Of a stretch of DNA of 46,732 nucleotides, positions 31,791 to 39,983 are shown piece after piece. The notes beneath the pieces are model-generated. The model saw nothing but the letters and a program-made list of their open reading frames with translations, ran no database searches and was not told where the DNA came from. The position numbers were made by a program, and so were the translations under genes. The stretch's first letter is position 1; each line of letters begins with the position of its first letter. The stretch is from an uncultured Clostridia bacterium (lineage in GTDB: Bacteria > Bacillota > Clostridia > Christensenellales > DTU072). The stretch is taken from contig CALVTP010000008.1 in assembly GCA_944362765.1 (NCBI GenBank), forward strand, positions 1 through 46,732. The letters are read 5' to 3'.

Positions 31791-33326
31791 ATGTTAAATG
31801 CCAGGGTCGAAGAGGCTAAAACGCGTATAAACAGGAGGCTGTTTGAAAAGCGCACGGAAGAGGAAGCTTCGGCGCCGGAACCTTCCGCAAAGCCCGCACG
31901 CTCGATAAACATCTCGTCGCGCGCAGTCATCATAGGGGCATTAGTGGTTTTAGCGCTGTTCATAACGGCGTACGTATTGACTTTTGTGCTTGAAAAGGGA
32001 GCCTATCAAAGGACGGAAGACGGCTCCATCATTCCCGGAACCTATGCCGAGGATCCCACGTTGGACGGCATCGCCTGGTGGCAGTTTTTACTTGCTCCCG
32101 TCATGATTTTATCTCCCGCTTCGGAAGGGTTTATGACGGTATGGGCGATAATAATTCTGCTGTTTATAATCGGCGCCGTCTTTACTGCGCTGGACGCCAC
32201 CGGCATAATGGTTTACATGGTTGAGTACCTCAATCATAAATTGGGGCGGAGGAAGTACCTTCTGCTGTTCATGCTGGCGTTCGCGTTCATGTTTCTCGGA
32301 AGTACCGCGGGCATGTTCGAAGAGCTCATTCCGTTGGTGCCCGTCGTCGTCATGCTGTCGTACGCAATGGGCTGGGACGCGCTGGTGGGGCTTGCCGTTT
32401 CGGTAATTGCGGGCTGTTTCGGTTTTTCCGCGGGAGTCATAAATCCGTTCACCGTCGGTGTCGCGCAAACGATAGGCGGCATACCGATGTACTCGGGGAT
32501 AGAGCCGAGGCTTATAACCTTTGCGCTGGCGTATATAATTTTGATGGGTTTTGTCTTTCCGTACGCAAAAAAGATAGAGCGCCGTCCCGAAAAATCCCCC
32601 GTCTACAAAGCCGACCTGAAAAGGAAGGAAGATTTCCGCTTCCGTCTGGACGATTTCACCGAGGACAAAGGCAAGAACAAAGCGCTGGTATGGTTCGGCG
32701 TGTGGATGCTTGTGATAGTGGCGTTCGCCGTCGTCTCGATAGCCGTGCAGGCGCTTGCCGATTACCTTATGTATATCATTCTTGCCATATACGTCATTGC
32801 GGGCGTCGGCGCCTCGGTAATGTGCGGTTTGAAGGGCGGAAAGCTTTTAAAGGAGCTGGGATACGGCGCGGTAAGGCTGCTTCCCGCGGTTATTCTTATA
32901 TTGATAGCGGGAGGTATCCGCTACATCGTAGAGGAAGGGGATATCATGGACACCATTCTCTTCCACTTCATAAACCTCATCGGGGACTCCGGTGGCTTTA
33001 CGACGACGCTGATATTGTACCTTGTCATCTTCGTCTTCGAACTTTTCATACAATCGGGCTCCGCCAAAGCACTCCTGTTGATGCCGATGATATTCGACAT
33101 CTGCACTCTTGTCGGAATAGACGGTCAGGTGGCGGTGCTGGCATTCGCGTTTGCCGACGGGTTCAGTAACGTCATCCTTCCCACCAACGCCGGATTGCTG
33201 CTGATACTGGGCTTGACGACGGTGGATTACGGTACCTGGTTTAAGTGGAGCCTCAAAATCCACCTCACTCTTTTTGCCGCGACGATAGGAGTATTGGCAC
33301 TTGCGCAATACGTTTTCTATGTCTAG
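31791..33326 (+). CDS. YfcC-family antiporter/permease (basic amino acid type likely)
   Basis: A 511-residue integral membrane protein with 11-12 helices of the YfcC / C4-dicarboxylate-like permease family, to which arginine:ornithine exchangers belong. Family marks include FMFLGSTAGMFEELIPLVPV (about 160-180), GFSAGVINPFTVGVAQTIGG (about 208-227) and, in the second half, FIQSGSAKALLLMPM and FADGFSNVILPTNAGLLL. A charged N-terminal extension of 45 residues precedes the first helix. It has GGAGGG near the ATG. The aminotransferase gene starts 35 bases after its stop, so arginine or ornithine as cargo is plausible (inference). Confidence 0.87.
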   Translation: MLNARVEEAKTRINRRLFEKRTEEEASAPEPSAKPARSINISSRAVIIGALVVLALFITAYVLTFVLEKGAYQRTEDGSIIPGTYAEDPTLDGIAWWQFLLAPVMILSPASEGFMTVWAIIILLFIIGAVFTALDATGIMVYMVEYLNHKLGRRKYLLLFMLAFAFMFLGSTAGMFEELIPLVPVVVMLSYAMGWDALVGLAVSVIAGCFGFSAGVINPFTVGVAQTIGGIPMYSGIEPRLITFALAYIILMGFVFPYAKKIERRPEKSPVYKADLKRKEDFRFRLDDFTEDKGKNKALVWFGVWMLVIVAFAVVSIAVQALADYLMYIILAIYVIAGVGASVMCGLKGGKLLKELGYGAVRLLPAVILILIAGGIRYIVEEGDIMDTILFHFINLIGDSGGFTTTLILYLVIFVFELFIQSGSAKALLLMPMIFDICTLVGIDGQVAVLAFAFADGFSNVILPTNAGLLLILGLTTVDYGTWFKWSLKIHLTLFAATIGVLALAQYVFYV

Positions 33327-33360
33327 GCTTTAATCGGAAAATTATTTCAAGGAGATATAT

Positions 33361-34557
33361 ATGTCCGCATTTGAAAAAATCAAAGAAAGAGACCAAAAGT
33401 TTTTCATGAACACCTACTCCCCCGCCGATATCGCATTCGTCTCGGGAGAAGGATGCTATCTCACCGATTCCGAAGGCAAACGCTATCTCGATTTCCTTGC
33501 GGGGATCGCAGTCAACGCGCTCGGATACAATCACCCGGTTTTTACCGACGCGCTCACCGAGCAGGCGCATAAAGTCGCCGTCATCTCCAATTATTTCTAC
33601 TCCGAACCGCGCGGTTTGATGGCGGAGGAGCTGATGCGCGGCACCCACCTCAACAAAGCCTTCTTCGGAAACTCCGGCGCGGAAGCCAACGAGTGCGCGA
33701 TAAAACTTGCCAGGAAATACTTCTATGTTCGCGGCGAAAAGCGGTATAAGATAGTTTCGGCGCTGCATTCCTTCCACGGAAGGACGCTCGCGACGGTCAC
33801 CGCCACAGGGCAGGGACAATACAACAAACCTTTCTCGCCGCTTCCCGCAGGTATCGGAGAATATGTGCCTTTTAACGACATTGCTGCCCTCGAAAAAGCG
33901 CTTTCCGATCCCGAAGTCGCCGCATTCCTTGTCGAACCCATTCAGGGTGAAAGCGGCGTCGTGCCCGCCACGAAAGAGTATCTGAAAGCGGCAAGAGAGC
34001 TCACCGAAAAGTACGGCGAATTGCTGATATTCGACGAGGTGCAAAGCGGCGCCGGGCGCACGGGCACCTTCTGGGCATTTGAAGGCTACGGCGTCAAACC
34101 GGACATCGTCACCGCCGCAAAGGGCATAGGCGCGGGCATTCCCGTTTCCGCATGCATGGCGACGGACGAAGTGGCTTCGGCATATAAGCCGGGCGACCAC
34201 GGCACCACATTCGGAGCCAATCTTCTCTCCTGCGCGGTGGGGTACGCCGTTTGCAAAAAAATACGCGAACCGGGTTTCATGGATGCCGTCAGGGAAAAGG
34301 GCGAATACTTAAAAGCCGCTCTCGCTACGATAAAATCTCCTTACATCAAGGATATCCGCGGAGTGGGGCTCTTTGTCGGAATGGAGATGGAAAGCGAGGA
34401 AATCGCAAACAAGATCTACAAGGCGATGCTGGATGCAGGCTTCGTGTTGAACGTCGCAGGGCACAAGGTGATGCGCTTCGTGCCGCCGCTCATCATCACC
34501 AAAGAACAGATCGACACGATGATAACGGAACTGAAAAAGGTGGTGGAGTCGCTTTAA
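33361..34557 (+). CDS. argD: Class III aminotransferase, ArgD-like (acetylornithine/ornithine type)
   Basis: A 398-residue PLP enzyme with a full class III fold: GNSGAEANECAIKLAR (phosphate loop, about 100-115), HSFHGRT, IQGESGV, LLIFDEVQSGAGRTG (PLP-contacting Asp), and the Schiff-base Lys in VTAAKGIGAGIP (about 250). Length and motifs match acetylornithine aminotransferase, which exchanges amino groups between N-acetylornithine and 2-oxoglutarate. AAGGAG lies ahead of the ATG. No other arginine-synthesis genes are adjacent; the partner is a YfcC-type transporter. Use in catabolism of imported ornithine or a related diamine acid is therefore as likely as biosynthesis. Confidence 0.88.
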   Translation: MSAFEKIKERDQKFFMNTYSPADIAFVSGEGCYLTDSEGKRYLDFLAGIAVNALGYNHPVFTDALTEQAHKVAVISNYFYSEPRGLMAEELMRGTHLNKAFFGNSGAEANECAIKLARKYFYVRGEKRYKIVSALHSFHGRTLATVTATGQGQYNKPFSPLPAGIGEYVPFNDIAALEKALSDPEVAAFLVEPIQGESGVVPATKEYLKAARELTEKYGELLIFDEVQSGAGRTGTFWAFEGYGVKPDIVTAAKGIGAGIPVSACMATDEVASAYKPGDHGTTFGANLLSCAVGYAVCKKIREPGFMDAVREKGEYLKAALATIKSPYIKDIRGVGLFVGMEMESEEIANKIYKAMLDAGFVLNVAGHKVMRFVPPLIITKEQIDTMITELKKVVESL

Positions 34558-34827
34558 GCGAAATTTCCGACGGGCGGCGGGCGCCGGGGCAAAAGCTTTC
34601 GAAAAAACCTTTGCCGACGGGTTGAGTTCGCGGTTCGGAAGAGCTCTCCGACTCCCCGAAGTAACCTTTTAATAAGTTTCGTTTTGCCGGGTCAAGCTGA
34701 AACGGCGTAAAACCTCGCCTGCGAAAGCCCGACTCAACGCTTAAAATGCAAATGAGCCTCTCTTCCCGACGTTTATTCCCGGGAAGAGGGACTCGAAAAA
34801 TTTTTTCGGGAAAATGCCGGAAATATG
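34558..34827. other. Intergenic stretch, nothing recognised
   Basis: Between the argD-like gene and the repressor promoter no gene, RNA or clear terminator could be seen. A plus-strand frame runs through but is not protein-like. Confidence 0.4.
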
Positions 34828-34856
34828 TTGACAAAGAAAATGAAACGGAATATAGT
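34828..34856 (+). promoter_or_regulatory. Promoter of the SmtB-type repressor gene
   Basis: TTGACA (34828-34833), 17 bases, TATAGT (34851-34856). Confidence 0.85.
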
Positions 34857-34857
34857 A

Positions 34858-34887
34858 TGTTTGAACGATTGAAGAACCGTTCAAACA
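34858..34887. promoter_or_regulatory. Operator-like inverted repeat over the transcription start
   Basis: A perfect 10-bp inverted repeat, TGTTTGAACG and CGTTCAAACA, separated by 10 bases. It begins one base after the -10 box and covers the start site, as expected for autorepression by an ArsR-family protein. Confidence 0.78.
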
Positions 34888-34902
34888 TTGAAAGGAGAAT
34901 GT

Positions 34903-35232
34903 ATGCCCGATTCGGATATGATCGAGGAAATCAAAAAGGCGTTGCCGTCGGACGAGAAATTGTATGAGGTCAGCGAACTTTTTAAGGTTTTCGGCGACAA
35001 GACGCGCGCAAAAATACTTTCGACGCTTGCCGTTTCGCCGCTCTACGTTTCGGATATCGCCGAAGCGGTAGGTATGAGCGTTTCCGCCGTCTCCCATCAG
35101 CTTCGCGTGCTGAGAACGGCGCGGCTGGTGAGGGGAGTCAAGGAAGGAAAGGAAGTGCGCTACGCCTTGGACGACGAACACGTCAAAGAGATCCTCGATT
35201 GCGGCTTGGAGCACGTGGGGGAACTGCACTAG
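34903..35232 (+). CDS. SmtB/ArsR-family metal-sensing repressor (zinc type)
   Basis: A 109-residue winged-helix repressor. VFGDKTRAKILSTLA and VSDIAEAVGMSVSAVSHQLRVLR form the helix-turn-helix core. The last helix reads DEHVKEILDCGLEHVGE, placing Asp, His, then His 11 residues later and Glu 3 further. This is exactly the alpha-5 zinc site of SmtB (D-x-H-x10-H-x2-E). No alpha-3 Cys pair (CVC) of the CadC/ArsR kind is seen, so Zn or Co sensing is favoured over Cd/Pb/As. Metal binding should release it from DNA. The ATG at 34903 has AAGGAG; an in-frame TTG at 34888 lies upstream of that site. It likely controls itself and the HMA/ATPase genes. Confidence 0.92.
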   Translation: MPDSDMIEEIKKALPSDEKLYEVSELFKVFGDKTRAKILSTLAVSPLYVSDIAEAVGMSVSAVSHQLRVLRTARLVRGVKEGKEVRYALDDEHVKEILDCGLEHVGELH

Positions 35233-35497
35233 TTCGGCTCGACAGTTTGGGCTTTCAAAGAGGTCGGTATCCGCCGGAATTCCCGAAAGTTTCTTTTTGG
35301 AAGCTGCGGCCAGACCTGCCGGCGCCCGGAACGGGTAACGGCGAGTAATACAGCTCCTCCGAAAGACGCGGAAAGATTGCAAGGCGCCTGCAAACCGTAG
35401 GTGCGGCGCCGAAAAGCAATTTCATCCGGCGACGAGGAAAAGATACGAGCGGGAGCGCTTGCTGCGGGCGACGGAAAGACGCCCGGGCGTGCGACAA

Positions 35498-35566
35498 GGT
35501 TACGCCGAAAGCGTGGACAAGGTTACGCCGAAAGCGTGGACAGGGTTACGCCGAAAGCGTGCGACA
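35498..35566 (+). repeat. Three 23-bp tandem repeats, each a small hairpin
   Basis: Unit GGTTACGCCGAAAGCGTGGA plus CAA, at 35498, 35521 and 35544. Each contains ACGC-CGAAA-GCGT, a 4-bp stem with a 5-base loop. They lie between the repressor and the HMA gene. The remainder of 35233-35497 shows no gene; the frames present are not protein-like. Confidence 0.85.
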
Positions 35567-35575
35567 AAATGTATA

Positions 35576-35631
35576 GGTTCGGCACATGAGAAGAAGCTCA
35601 CTGACCGAGCCGACAGGGCGGAAGCCCTTTT
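35576..35631 (+). ncRNA. Structured leader or small RNA end with terminator
   Basis: GGTTCGG (35576-35582) pairs with CCGAGCC (35605-35611) around an inner TGAG/CTCA stem. Directly after comes an intrinsic terminator, AGGGC-GGAA-GCCCTTTT (35615-35631). The pair resembles a regulatory leader or the 3' end of a small RNA. I recognise no riboswitch class, and no promoter immediately ahead could be identified. Confidence 0.4.
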
Positions 35632-35644
35632 AAAACGGAGTACG

Positions 35645-35662
35645 ATTGAATAATTATTCAAT
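35645..35662. promoter_or_regulatory. 18-bp palindromic operator of the HMA/ATPase genes
   Basis: A perfect palindrome, ATTGAATAATTATTCAAT, about 30 bases before the HMA gene, with a further TATTCAAATAA half-site following. It has the TTGAA/TTCAA half-sites also present in the repressor's own operator and typical of ArsR/SmtB-family sites. Confidence 0.75.
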
Positions 35663-35693
35663 GGTAAAAATATTCAAATAAAAGAGGTGGAGT

Positions 35694-35915
35694 ATGAAAA
35701 AGGTATTCAGAATAAAAGATCTGGATTGCGCTAATTGCGCGGCGAAACTCGAAAGAGCTTTGAACAGGGTAGAAGGCGTAGACAGAGCAGTAGTCAATTT
35801 CATGGCGGAAAGGCTGACGTTGGAGGCACCGGAGGAGCTCTTCGAAGAAGTTTTAAAAGAGGTGCTCAGGACGGCAAAGAGGGTGGAACCCGATTGCACT
35901 ATTTGCGTAAAATAG
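35694..35915 (+). CDS. Free-standing HMA-domain metallochaperone
   Basis: A 73-residue heavy-metal-associated domain, ferredoxin-like beta-alpha-beta-beta-alpha-beta. The metal-binding loop is LDCANCAAKLE with the CxxC pair at Cys13 and Cys16, preceded by Asp as in zinc-type HMA domains (DCxxC). It has two further Cys at the C-terminus (CTIC), which could be extra ligands. AGAGGTGG lies ahead of the ATG. It sits 77 bases before a P1B ATPase that lacks this domain, so it probably supplies the missing N-terminal metal-binding domain in trans. Confidence 0.9.
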   Translation: MKKVFRIKDLDCANCAAKLERALNRVEGVDRAVVNFMAERLTLEAPEELFEEVLKEVLRTAKRVEPDCTICVK

Positions 35916-35992
35916 AAGATACGGGATACCGAAAGCAAAAAAGAAGAACCCTGAACAGTTAAAAACATAAAGAGAATGATTTAACTATAATC

Positions 35993-37909
35993 ATGACAGT
36001 GAAGTATAAACTATCGAAAAAGCAATCAAGGAACCTGATAAGGATACTTACGGCGCTTGCCGCTTTCGTCGCCATATTCATTGCCGACAAGACTTACTCC
36101 GGCTCGCTTCAGTCGGTGTTCCCGGGAAAGGCGAATTGGGTGTTCCCGTTTTGTCTGTATCTTTCCGTATACCTGTTGATAGGATACGACGTATTATGGC
36201 GGGCTGCAAGGAACATCTCCCGCGGACAGGTCTTCGACGAAAACTTTTTGATGTGTATTGCCACCCTCGGAGCCTTTGCACTGGCAATTTACAGAGGGGT
36301 CTCGGGGCAGCAAATCGAGGGCTTTGACGAAGCTTGCGCGGTGCTTTTATTCTATCAGATCGGAGAGTTTTTCCAGGATTATGCGACGGGGCGCTCGAGA
36401 AAGTCGATTTCGGGGCTGATGGAGTTGAGACCGGACTACGCAAACCTTATAAAAGAAGGGAAAACGGAGCGGGTCGACCCCGAAGAAGTTTGCGTAGGGG
36501 AACTGATCATGGTGAATCCGGGTGAAAAAGTGCCGCTTGACGGCGTCGTCGTTTCGGGGATCTCCTCTCTCGACACCAAGGCGCTGACCGGAGAGTCGCT
36601 CCCGCGAGCCGTCAAAGAAGGCGACGCGGTGATTTCGGGCTCTGTCAATCTCGAACAGCAGTTGACTATAAAAGTCGAAAAGGAGTTTTACGACTCTACC
36701 GTCTCCAAAATTTTGGAGCTCGTCGAAAACGCCTCCGCCGAAAAATCGAAAGCCGAAAACTTTATTACAAAGTTTGCCAAATACTATACTCCGACGGTTG
36801 TGATAGTAGCGCTTATGCTTGCCGTTATTCCGGGCGCCGTCACCGGAATGTGGTCAGAATGGGTATATCGTGCGCTCAGCTTCCTTGTCGTATCCTGCCC
36901 GTGCGCATTGGTCATATCGATCCCTTTATCCTTCTTTTCAGGCATCGGAGCCGCATCAAACCTTGGAGTATTGATCAAGGGAAGTAACTATCTGGAACGC
37001 TTCAACAAGGCAGACATCTTTGTTTTCGATAAGACAGGAACATTAACAAAAGGTAATTTTGCGGTATCCGAAATCAATACTGTGGGAGCCGAAAAAGCCG
37101 AAGTTCTGCGGCTTGCCGCAATTGCGGAAAAGGATTCGTCGCATCCTATCGCAAAGTCCGTAATGCATGAATACGGGCGTGAACCCGAAAACGGATATAC
37201 GCTTACAAACATCGCGGGGAAGGGGGTAAAGGCGGAAAAGAAAGGGGAAGTCATTCTTTGCGGGAACGACAAACTGATGGCTGAATCGGGGATAGACTTC
37301 GTAACGGAAAATCGTCCGGGGACGGTGGTTTACGTGGCGCACAACGGCGTATTTGTCGGCTCGATATTGATTTCGGACGAAGTGAAGCCCGAAGCAAAAG
37401 AGGTGATAGCGGAGCTTAATTCCTTCGGCGCAAAGACGGTGATGCTGACGGGCGACAATCCGGAAATTGCCGAAACGGTAGCTTCGGAACTCGGCGTAAA
37501 AGAGTATAAAGCCTCCCTTCTTCCTCAAAATAAGGTGGAAGAGGCGGAACGTATGCTCGTCGAAAAAGATGCAAAGGACGTTTTGTGTTTCGTCGGGGAC
37601 GGCATTAACGACGCACCCGTTCTGATGCGCTCCGACATCGGTATCGCGATGGGCGGAGTGGGTTCCGACGCGGCGATAGAAGCTGCCGACATCGTCTTGA
37701 TGCACGACGACTTAAGAGGGCTTACGAAAGCCAAGAAACTTGCCCGTAAAACGATGCGGATAGTCTACCAGAATATCATCTTCTCGGTAGCCGTCAAGGT
37801 AGCTATCCTCATTTTGTCGGCTCTCGGCATTACGAATATGTGGGTGGCGGTGTTCGGAGACGTCGGAGTGGCGGTGATAGCCATTTTAAACGCGTTGCGT
37901 ATAAAGTAG
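35993..37909 (+). CDS. P1B-2-type heavy-metal ATPase (Zn/Cd/Pb exporter)
   Basis: A 638-residue P-type ATPase that exports Zn, Cd or Pb across the inner membrane. It shows the actuator TGES (LTGESLPR), the membrane motif CPCALVISIP, phosphorylation DKTGTLTKG, the SSHPIA HP motif, TGDNPEIAETVA and VGDGINDAPVL. The last two helices carry the P1B-2 hallmark Lys (FSVAVKVAIL) and Asp (AVFGDVGVAVIAIL). It lacks an N-terminal HMA domain, present as a separate small gene upstream. The start is uncertain: ATG at 35993 or GTG at 35999, neither with a good ribosome site. A terminator follows. Confidence 0.94.
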   Translation: MTVKYKLSKKQSRNLIRILTALAAFVAIFIADKTYSGSLQSVFPGKANWVFPFCLYLSVYLLIGYDVLWRAARNISRGQVFDENFLMCIATLGAFALAIYRGVSGQQIEGFDEACAVLLFYQIGEFFQDYATGRSRKSISGLMELRPDYANLIKEGKTERVDPEEVCVGELIMVNPGEKVPLDGVVVSGISSLDTKALTGESLPRAVKEGDAVISGSVNLEQQLTIKVEKEFYDSTVSKILELVENASAEKSKAENFITKFAKYYTPTVVIVALMLAVIPGAVTGMWSEWVYRALSFLVVSCPCALVISIPLSFFSGIGAASNLGVLIKGSNYLERFNKADIFVFDKTGTLTKGNFAVSEINTVGAEKAEVLRLAAIAEKDSSHPIAKSVMHEYGREPENGYTLTNIAGKGVKAEKKGEVILCGNDKLMAESGIDFVTENRPGTVVYVAHNGVFVGSILISDEVKPEAKEVIAELNSFGAKTVMLTGDNPEIAETVASELGVKEYKASLLPQNKVEEAERMLVEKDAKDVLCFVGDGINDAPVLMRSDIGIAMGGVGSDAAIEAADIVLMHDDLRGLTKAKKLARKTMRIVYQNIIFSVAVKVAILILSALGITNMWVAVFGDVGVAVIAILNALRIK

Positions 37910-37966
37910 AAGGGGTAAAAATTTAATAGATTTACACTTTCGGAGCATTATCCGGACTTTTCAGCA

Positions 37967-37998
37967 GAACCCGCCGTTGATGGCGGGTTCCGATTTTA
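37967..37998 (+). terminator. Terminator of the metal ATPase gene
   Basis: A 9-bp stem, GAACCCGCC (37967-37975) with GGCGGGTTC (37982-37990), then CGATTTT. Confidence 0.82.
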
Positions 37999-38075
37999 AG
38001 TGAGAAAAGACGAGAATTTATCAAAATCTCCGGACTATAATCTTTCAATCGATACGGGTTACCCGGGTTTATCGG

Positions 38076-39698
38076 TCACCGCGTCTCCTCGGAACAGGCT
38101 TTCGCCGCCTTTATAAACTCCCTGAAAAGCGGATGCGGGATGTTCGGGCGGCTCTTGAATTCGGGGTGGAACTGCACTCCGACAAAAAACTTCAACGAAG
38201 GGATTTCAACAGCTTCGACCAGCCTTCCGTCGGGGGAAGTACCGGAAATCGTCATACCTCTATTTTCGAAGTCGTCGCGGAAGGCGTTATTGAATTCGTA
38301 GCGGTGGCGGTGGCGCTCATGGATGAGTTCCTTGCCGTAGATTTTGAGGAGAGACGAGCCCTCCTTCAGCCTGCACGGGTAGGCTCCGAGACGCATGGTG
38401 CCGCCCTTGGAAATGACGCCGCGCTGGTCGGGCATGAGGTCGATGACCTTGTGGCTGCTCCCTGCGTCAAATTCGGCGGAAGCGGCATCCGAAAAGCCCA
38501 ATTCACTTCTTGCAAACTCTATGACGGCGGTTTGCATCCCGAGGCAGATGCCGAGATACGGAATGTTGTTTTTTCTTGCGTATGAAGCCGCCGCTATTTT
38601 CCCTTCGATGCCTCTGTCGCCGAAGCCGCCGGGCACCAGAATTCCGTTTGCCGAGGCAAGGAGCTCTTCGGCGGATTCCTTGGTTACCTCCTCCGCCTCC
38701 ACCCAGCGGATATTGACTTTGACGTCGTTAGCGTAACCGCCGTGGCGGAGAGCTTCTGCTACCGACAAGTAGGCGTCGCGCATTTTGACATACTTACCTA
38801 CCAAAGCGATCTCGATTTCCTCTTTGGCTTTTCCGATGCGGAAACACATCTCTGCCCAATTGCTTAAATCGGGTTTTGGGCTCCATAAACCAAGCTCTCG
38901 GCATACCACTTCCGACAAATTCATTTTTTCGAACATCAGCGGCGCCTCGTAAATGTTCCCCACGGTCAGGCTTTCGATGACCGAGTCGGACTTGACGTCG
39001 CAAAACAGCGCAAGTTTTTGACGGGTGGCTTCGTCGAGCGGCGTATCGCACCTTGTGATGACGATGTCCGGGGAAATACCCATGCTTCTTAATTCCTTTA
39101 CCGAGTGCTGAGAGGGCTTGGTTTTCTGTTCTCCGGAGCTTGCGATATACGGCACCAATGTCACGTGGATAAACAGGCAATTGCTGCGTCCCTTTTCGCG
39201 GCTGACCTGGCGTATGGCTTCGATGAAAGGCTGCGATTCGATGTCGCCGATCGTGCCGCCTATTTCGGTCATGACGACGTCGGCGTCCGTCTTTTCCCCG
39301 ACGGCATAGATGAAACTTTTAATTTCGCCGGTGATATGCGGAATTGTCTGCACGGTTTCACCGAGGTAGTGTCCCGCGCGCTCTTTATTTAAAACGTTCC
39401 AGAAAACCTTCCCGGTAGTGAGGTTTGAGTACTTGTTCAGATTTTCGTCGATGAAGCGCTCGTAGTGCCCGAGGTCGAGGTCGGTTTCGGCACCGTCTTC
39501 GGTGACGAAGACTTCACCGTGCTGATAGGGGCTCATCGTGCCGGGGTCGATGTTGATGTAAGGGTCGAGTTTCTGAGCGGCGATTTTCAAACCGCGCTCC
39601 TTCAACAGTCGCCCGAGCGACGCCATGACTATGCCTTTCCCGAGACCGGAAACGACTCCGCCTGTTACAAAAATATACTTGACTATCTTATTGGACAA
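38076..39698 (-). CDS. pyrG: CTP synthase
   Basis: It makes CTP from UTP, ATP and glutamine in the cytoplasm. The 540-residue protein has the N-terminal amidoligase domain ([20 protein letters not shown], then [13 protein letters not shown]) and a C-terminal class I glutamine amidotransferase with the Cys nucleophile in YLGICLGMQ and the His/Glu of VQFHPEFKS. The best start is the TTG at 39696-39698, giving [14 protein letters not shown] with GGGAGGT just ahead. A longer frame from 39713 would include that ribosome site in the coding region. It has its own promoter and a short leader. No pyrG-type attenuator hairpin was seen upstream. Confidence 0.95.
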   Translation of the reverse strand: MSNKIVKYIFVTGGVVSGLGKGIVMASLGRLLKERGLKIAAQKLDPYINIDPGTMSPYQHGEVFVTEDGAETDLDLGHYERFIDENLNKYSNLTTGKVFWNVLNKERAGHYLGETVQTIPHITGEIKSFIYAVGEKTDADVVMTEIGGTIGDIESQPFIEAIRQVSREKGRSNCLFIHVTLVPYIASSGEQKTKPSQHSVKELRSMGISPDIVITRCDTPLDEATRQKLALFCDVKSDSVIESLTVGNIYEAPLMFEKMNLSEVVCRELGLWSPKPDLSNWAEMCFRIGKAKEEIEIALVGKYVKMRDAYLSVAEALRHGGYANDVKVNIRWVEAEEVTKESAEELLASANGILVPGGFGDRGIEGKIAAASYARKNNIPYLGICLGMQTAVIEFARSELGFSDAASAEFDAGSSHKVIDLMPDQRGVISKGGTMRLGAYPCRLKEGSSLLKIYGKELIHERHRHRYEFNNAFRDDFENRGMTISGTSPDGRLVEAVEIPSLKFFVGVQFHPEFKSRPNIPHPLFREFIKAAKACSEETR

Positions 39699-39730
39699 AT
39701 TGACCTCCCGCAAACAAAATATGTGAAAAA

Positions 39731-39759
39731 ATATAATACAGGAGGGGTACTTGGGTCAA
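39731..39759 (-). promoter_or_regulatory. Promoter of pyrG
   Basis: Minus-strand TTGACC (39754-39759), 17 bases, TTATAT (39731-39736). Confidence 0.72.
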
Positions 39760-39823
39760 GACATGGGAAAAATGCGCTTCGGAAAAAGTCAAAAAATATC
39801 CGTCGTCCGATTTAAAAAATTTC

Positions 39824-39852
39824 TTGACTCGGAGGAAAAATTGCTTTAAAAT
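39824..39852 (+). promoter_or_regulatory. Promoter of a candidate small RNA
   Basis: TTGACT (39824-39829), 17 bases, TAAAAT (39847-39852). No protein gene follows on this strand. Confidence 0.65.
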
Positions 39853-39858
39853 GGACGT

Positions 39859-39920
39859 TGTTCTCCCCCCTTAAAGATTGAAGAATTCCTGCTGTTCCGC
39901 CGAAGGCGGTTTTTTTATAT
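39859..39920 (+). ncRNA. Candidate C-rich small RNA (about 60 nt)
   Basis: From the predicted start at about 39859 the transcript begins TGTTCTCCCCCCTTAAAG and ends in an intrinsic terminator CCGCC-GAA-GGCGG-TTTTTTT (39898-39917). There is no open frame. The single-stranded CTCCCCCC is complementary to Shine-Dalgarno sequences, as in the C-rich small RNAs of Gram-positive bacteria. It is expressed from its own promoter between pyrG and the MBL gene. Confidence 0.55.
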
Positions 39921-39983
39921 CGGATTGTCGGACTTTAATTCAAATTTTTAATTAAATTTATAAGCGGAGTATATTATATTTTT

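Noticed and set aside
35233-35497. Possible RNase P, tmRNA or SRP RNA between the repressor and HMA genes
   Set aside because: I looked for their conserved cores (such as the GGAAAGTCCG of RNase P or the T-arm of tmRNA) and found none.
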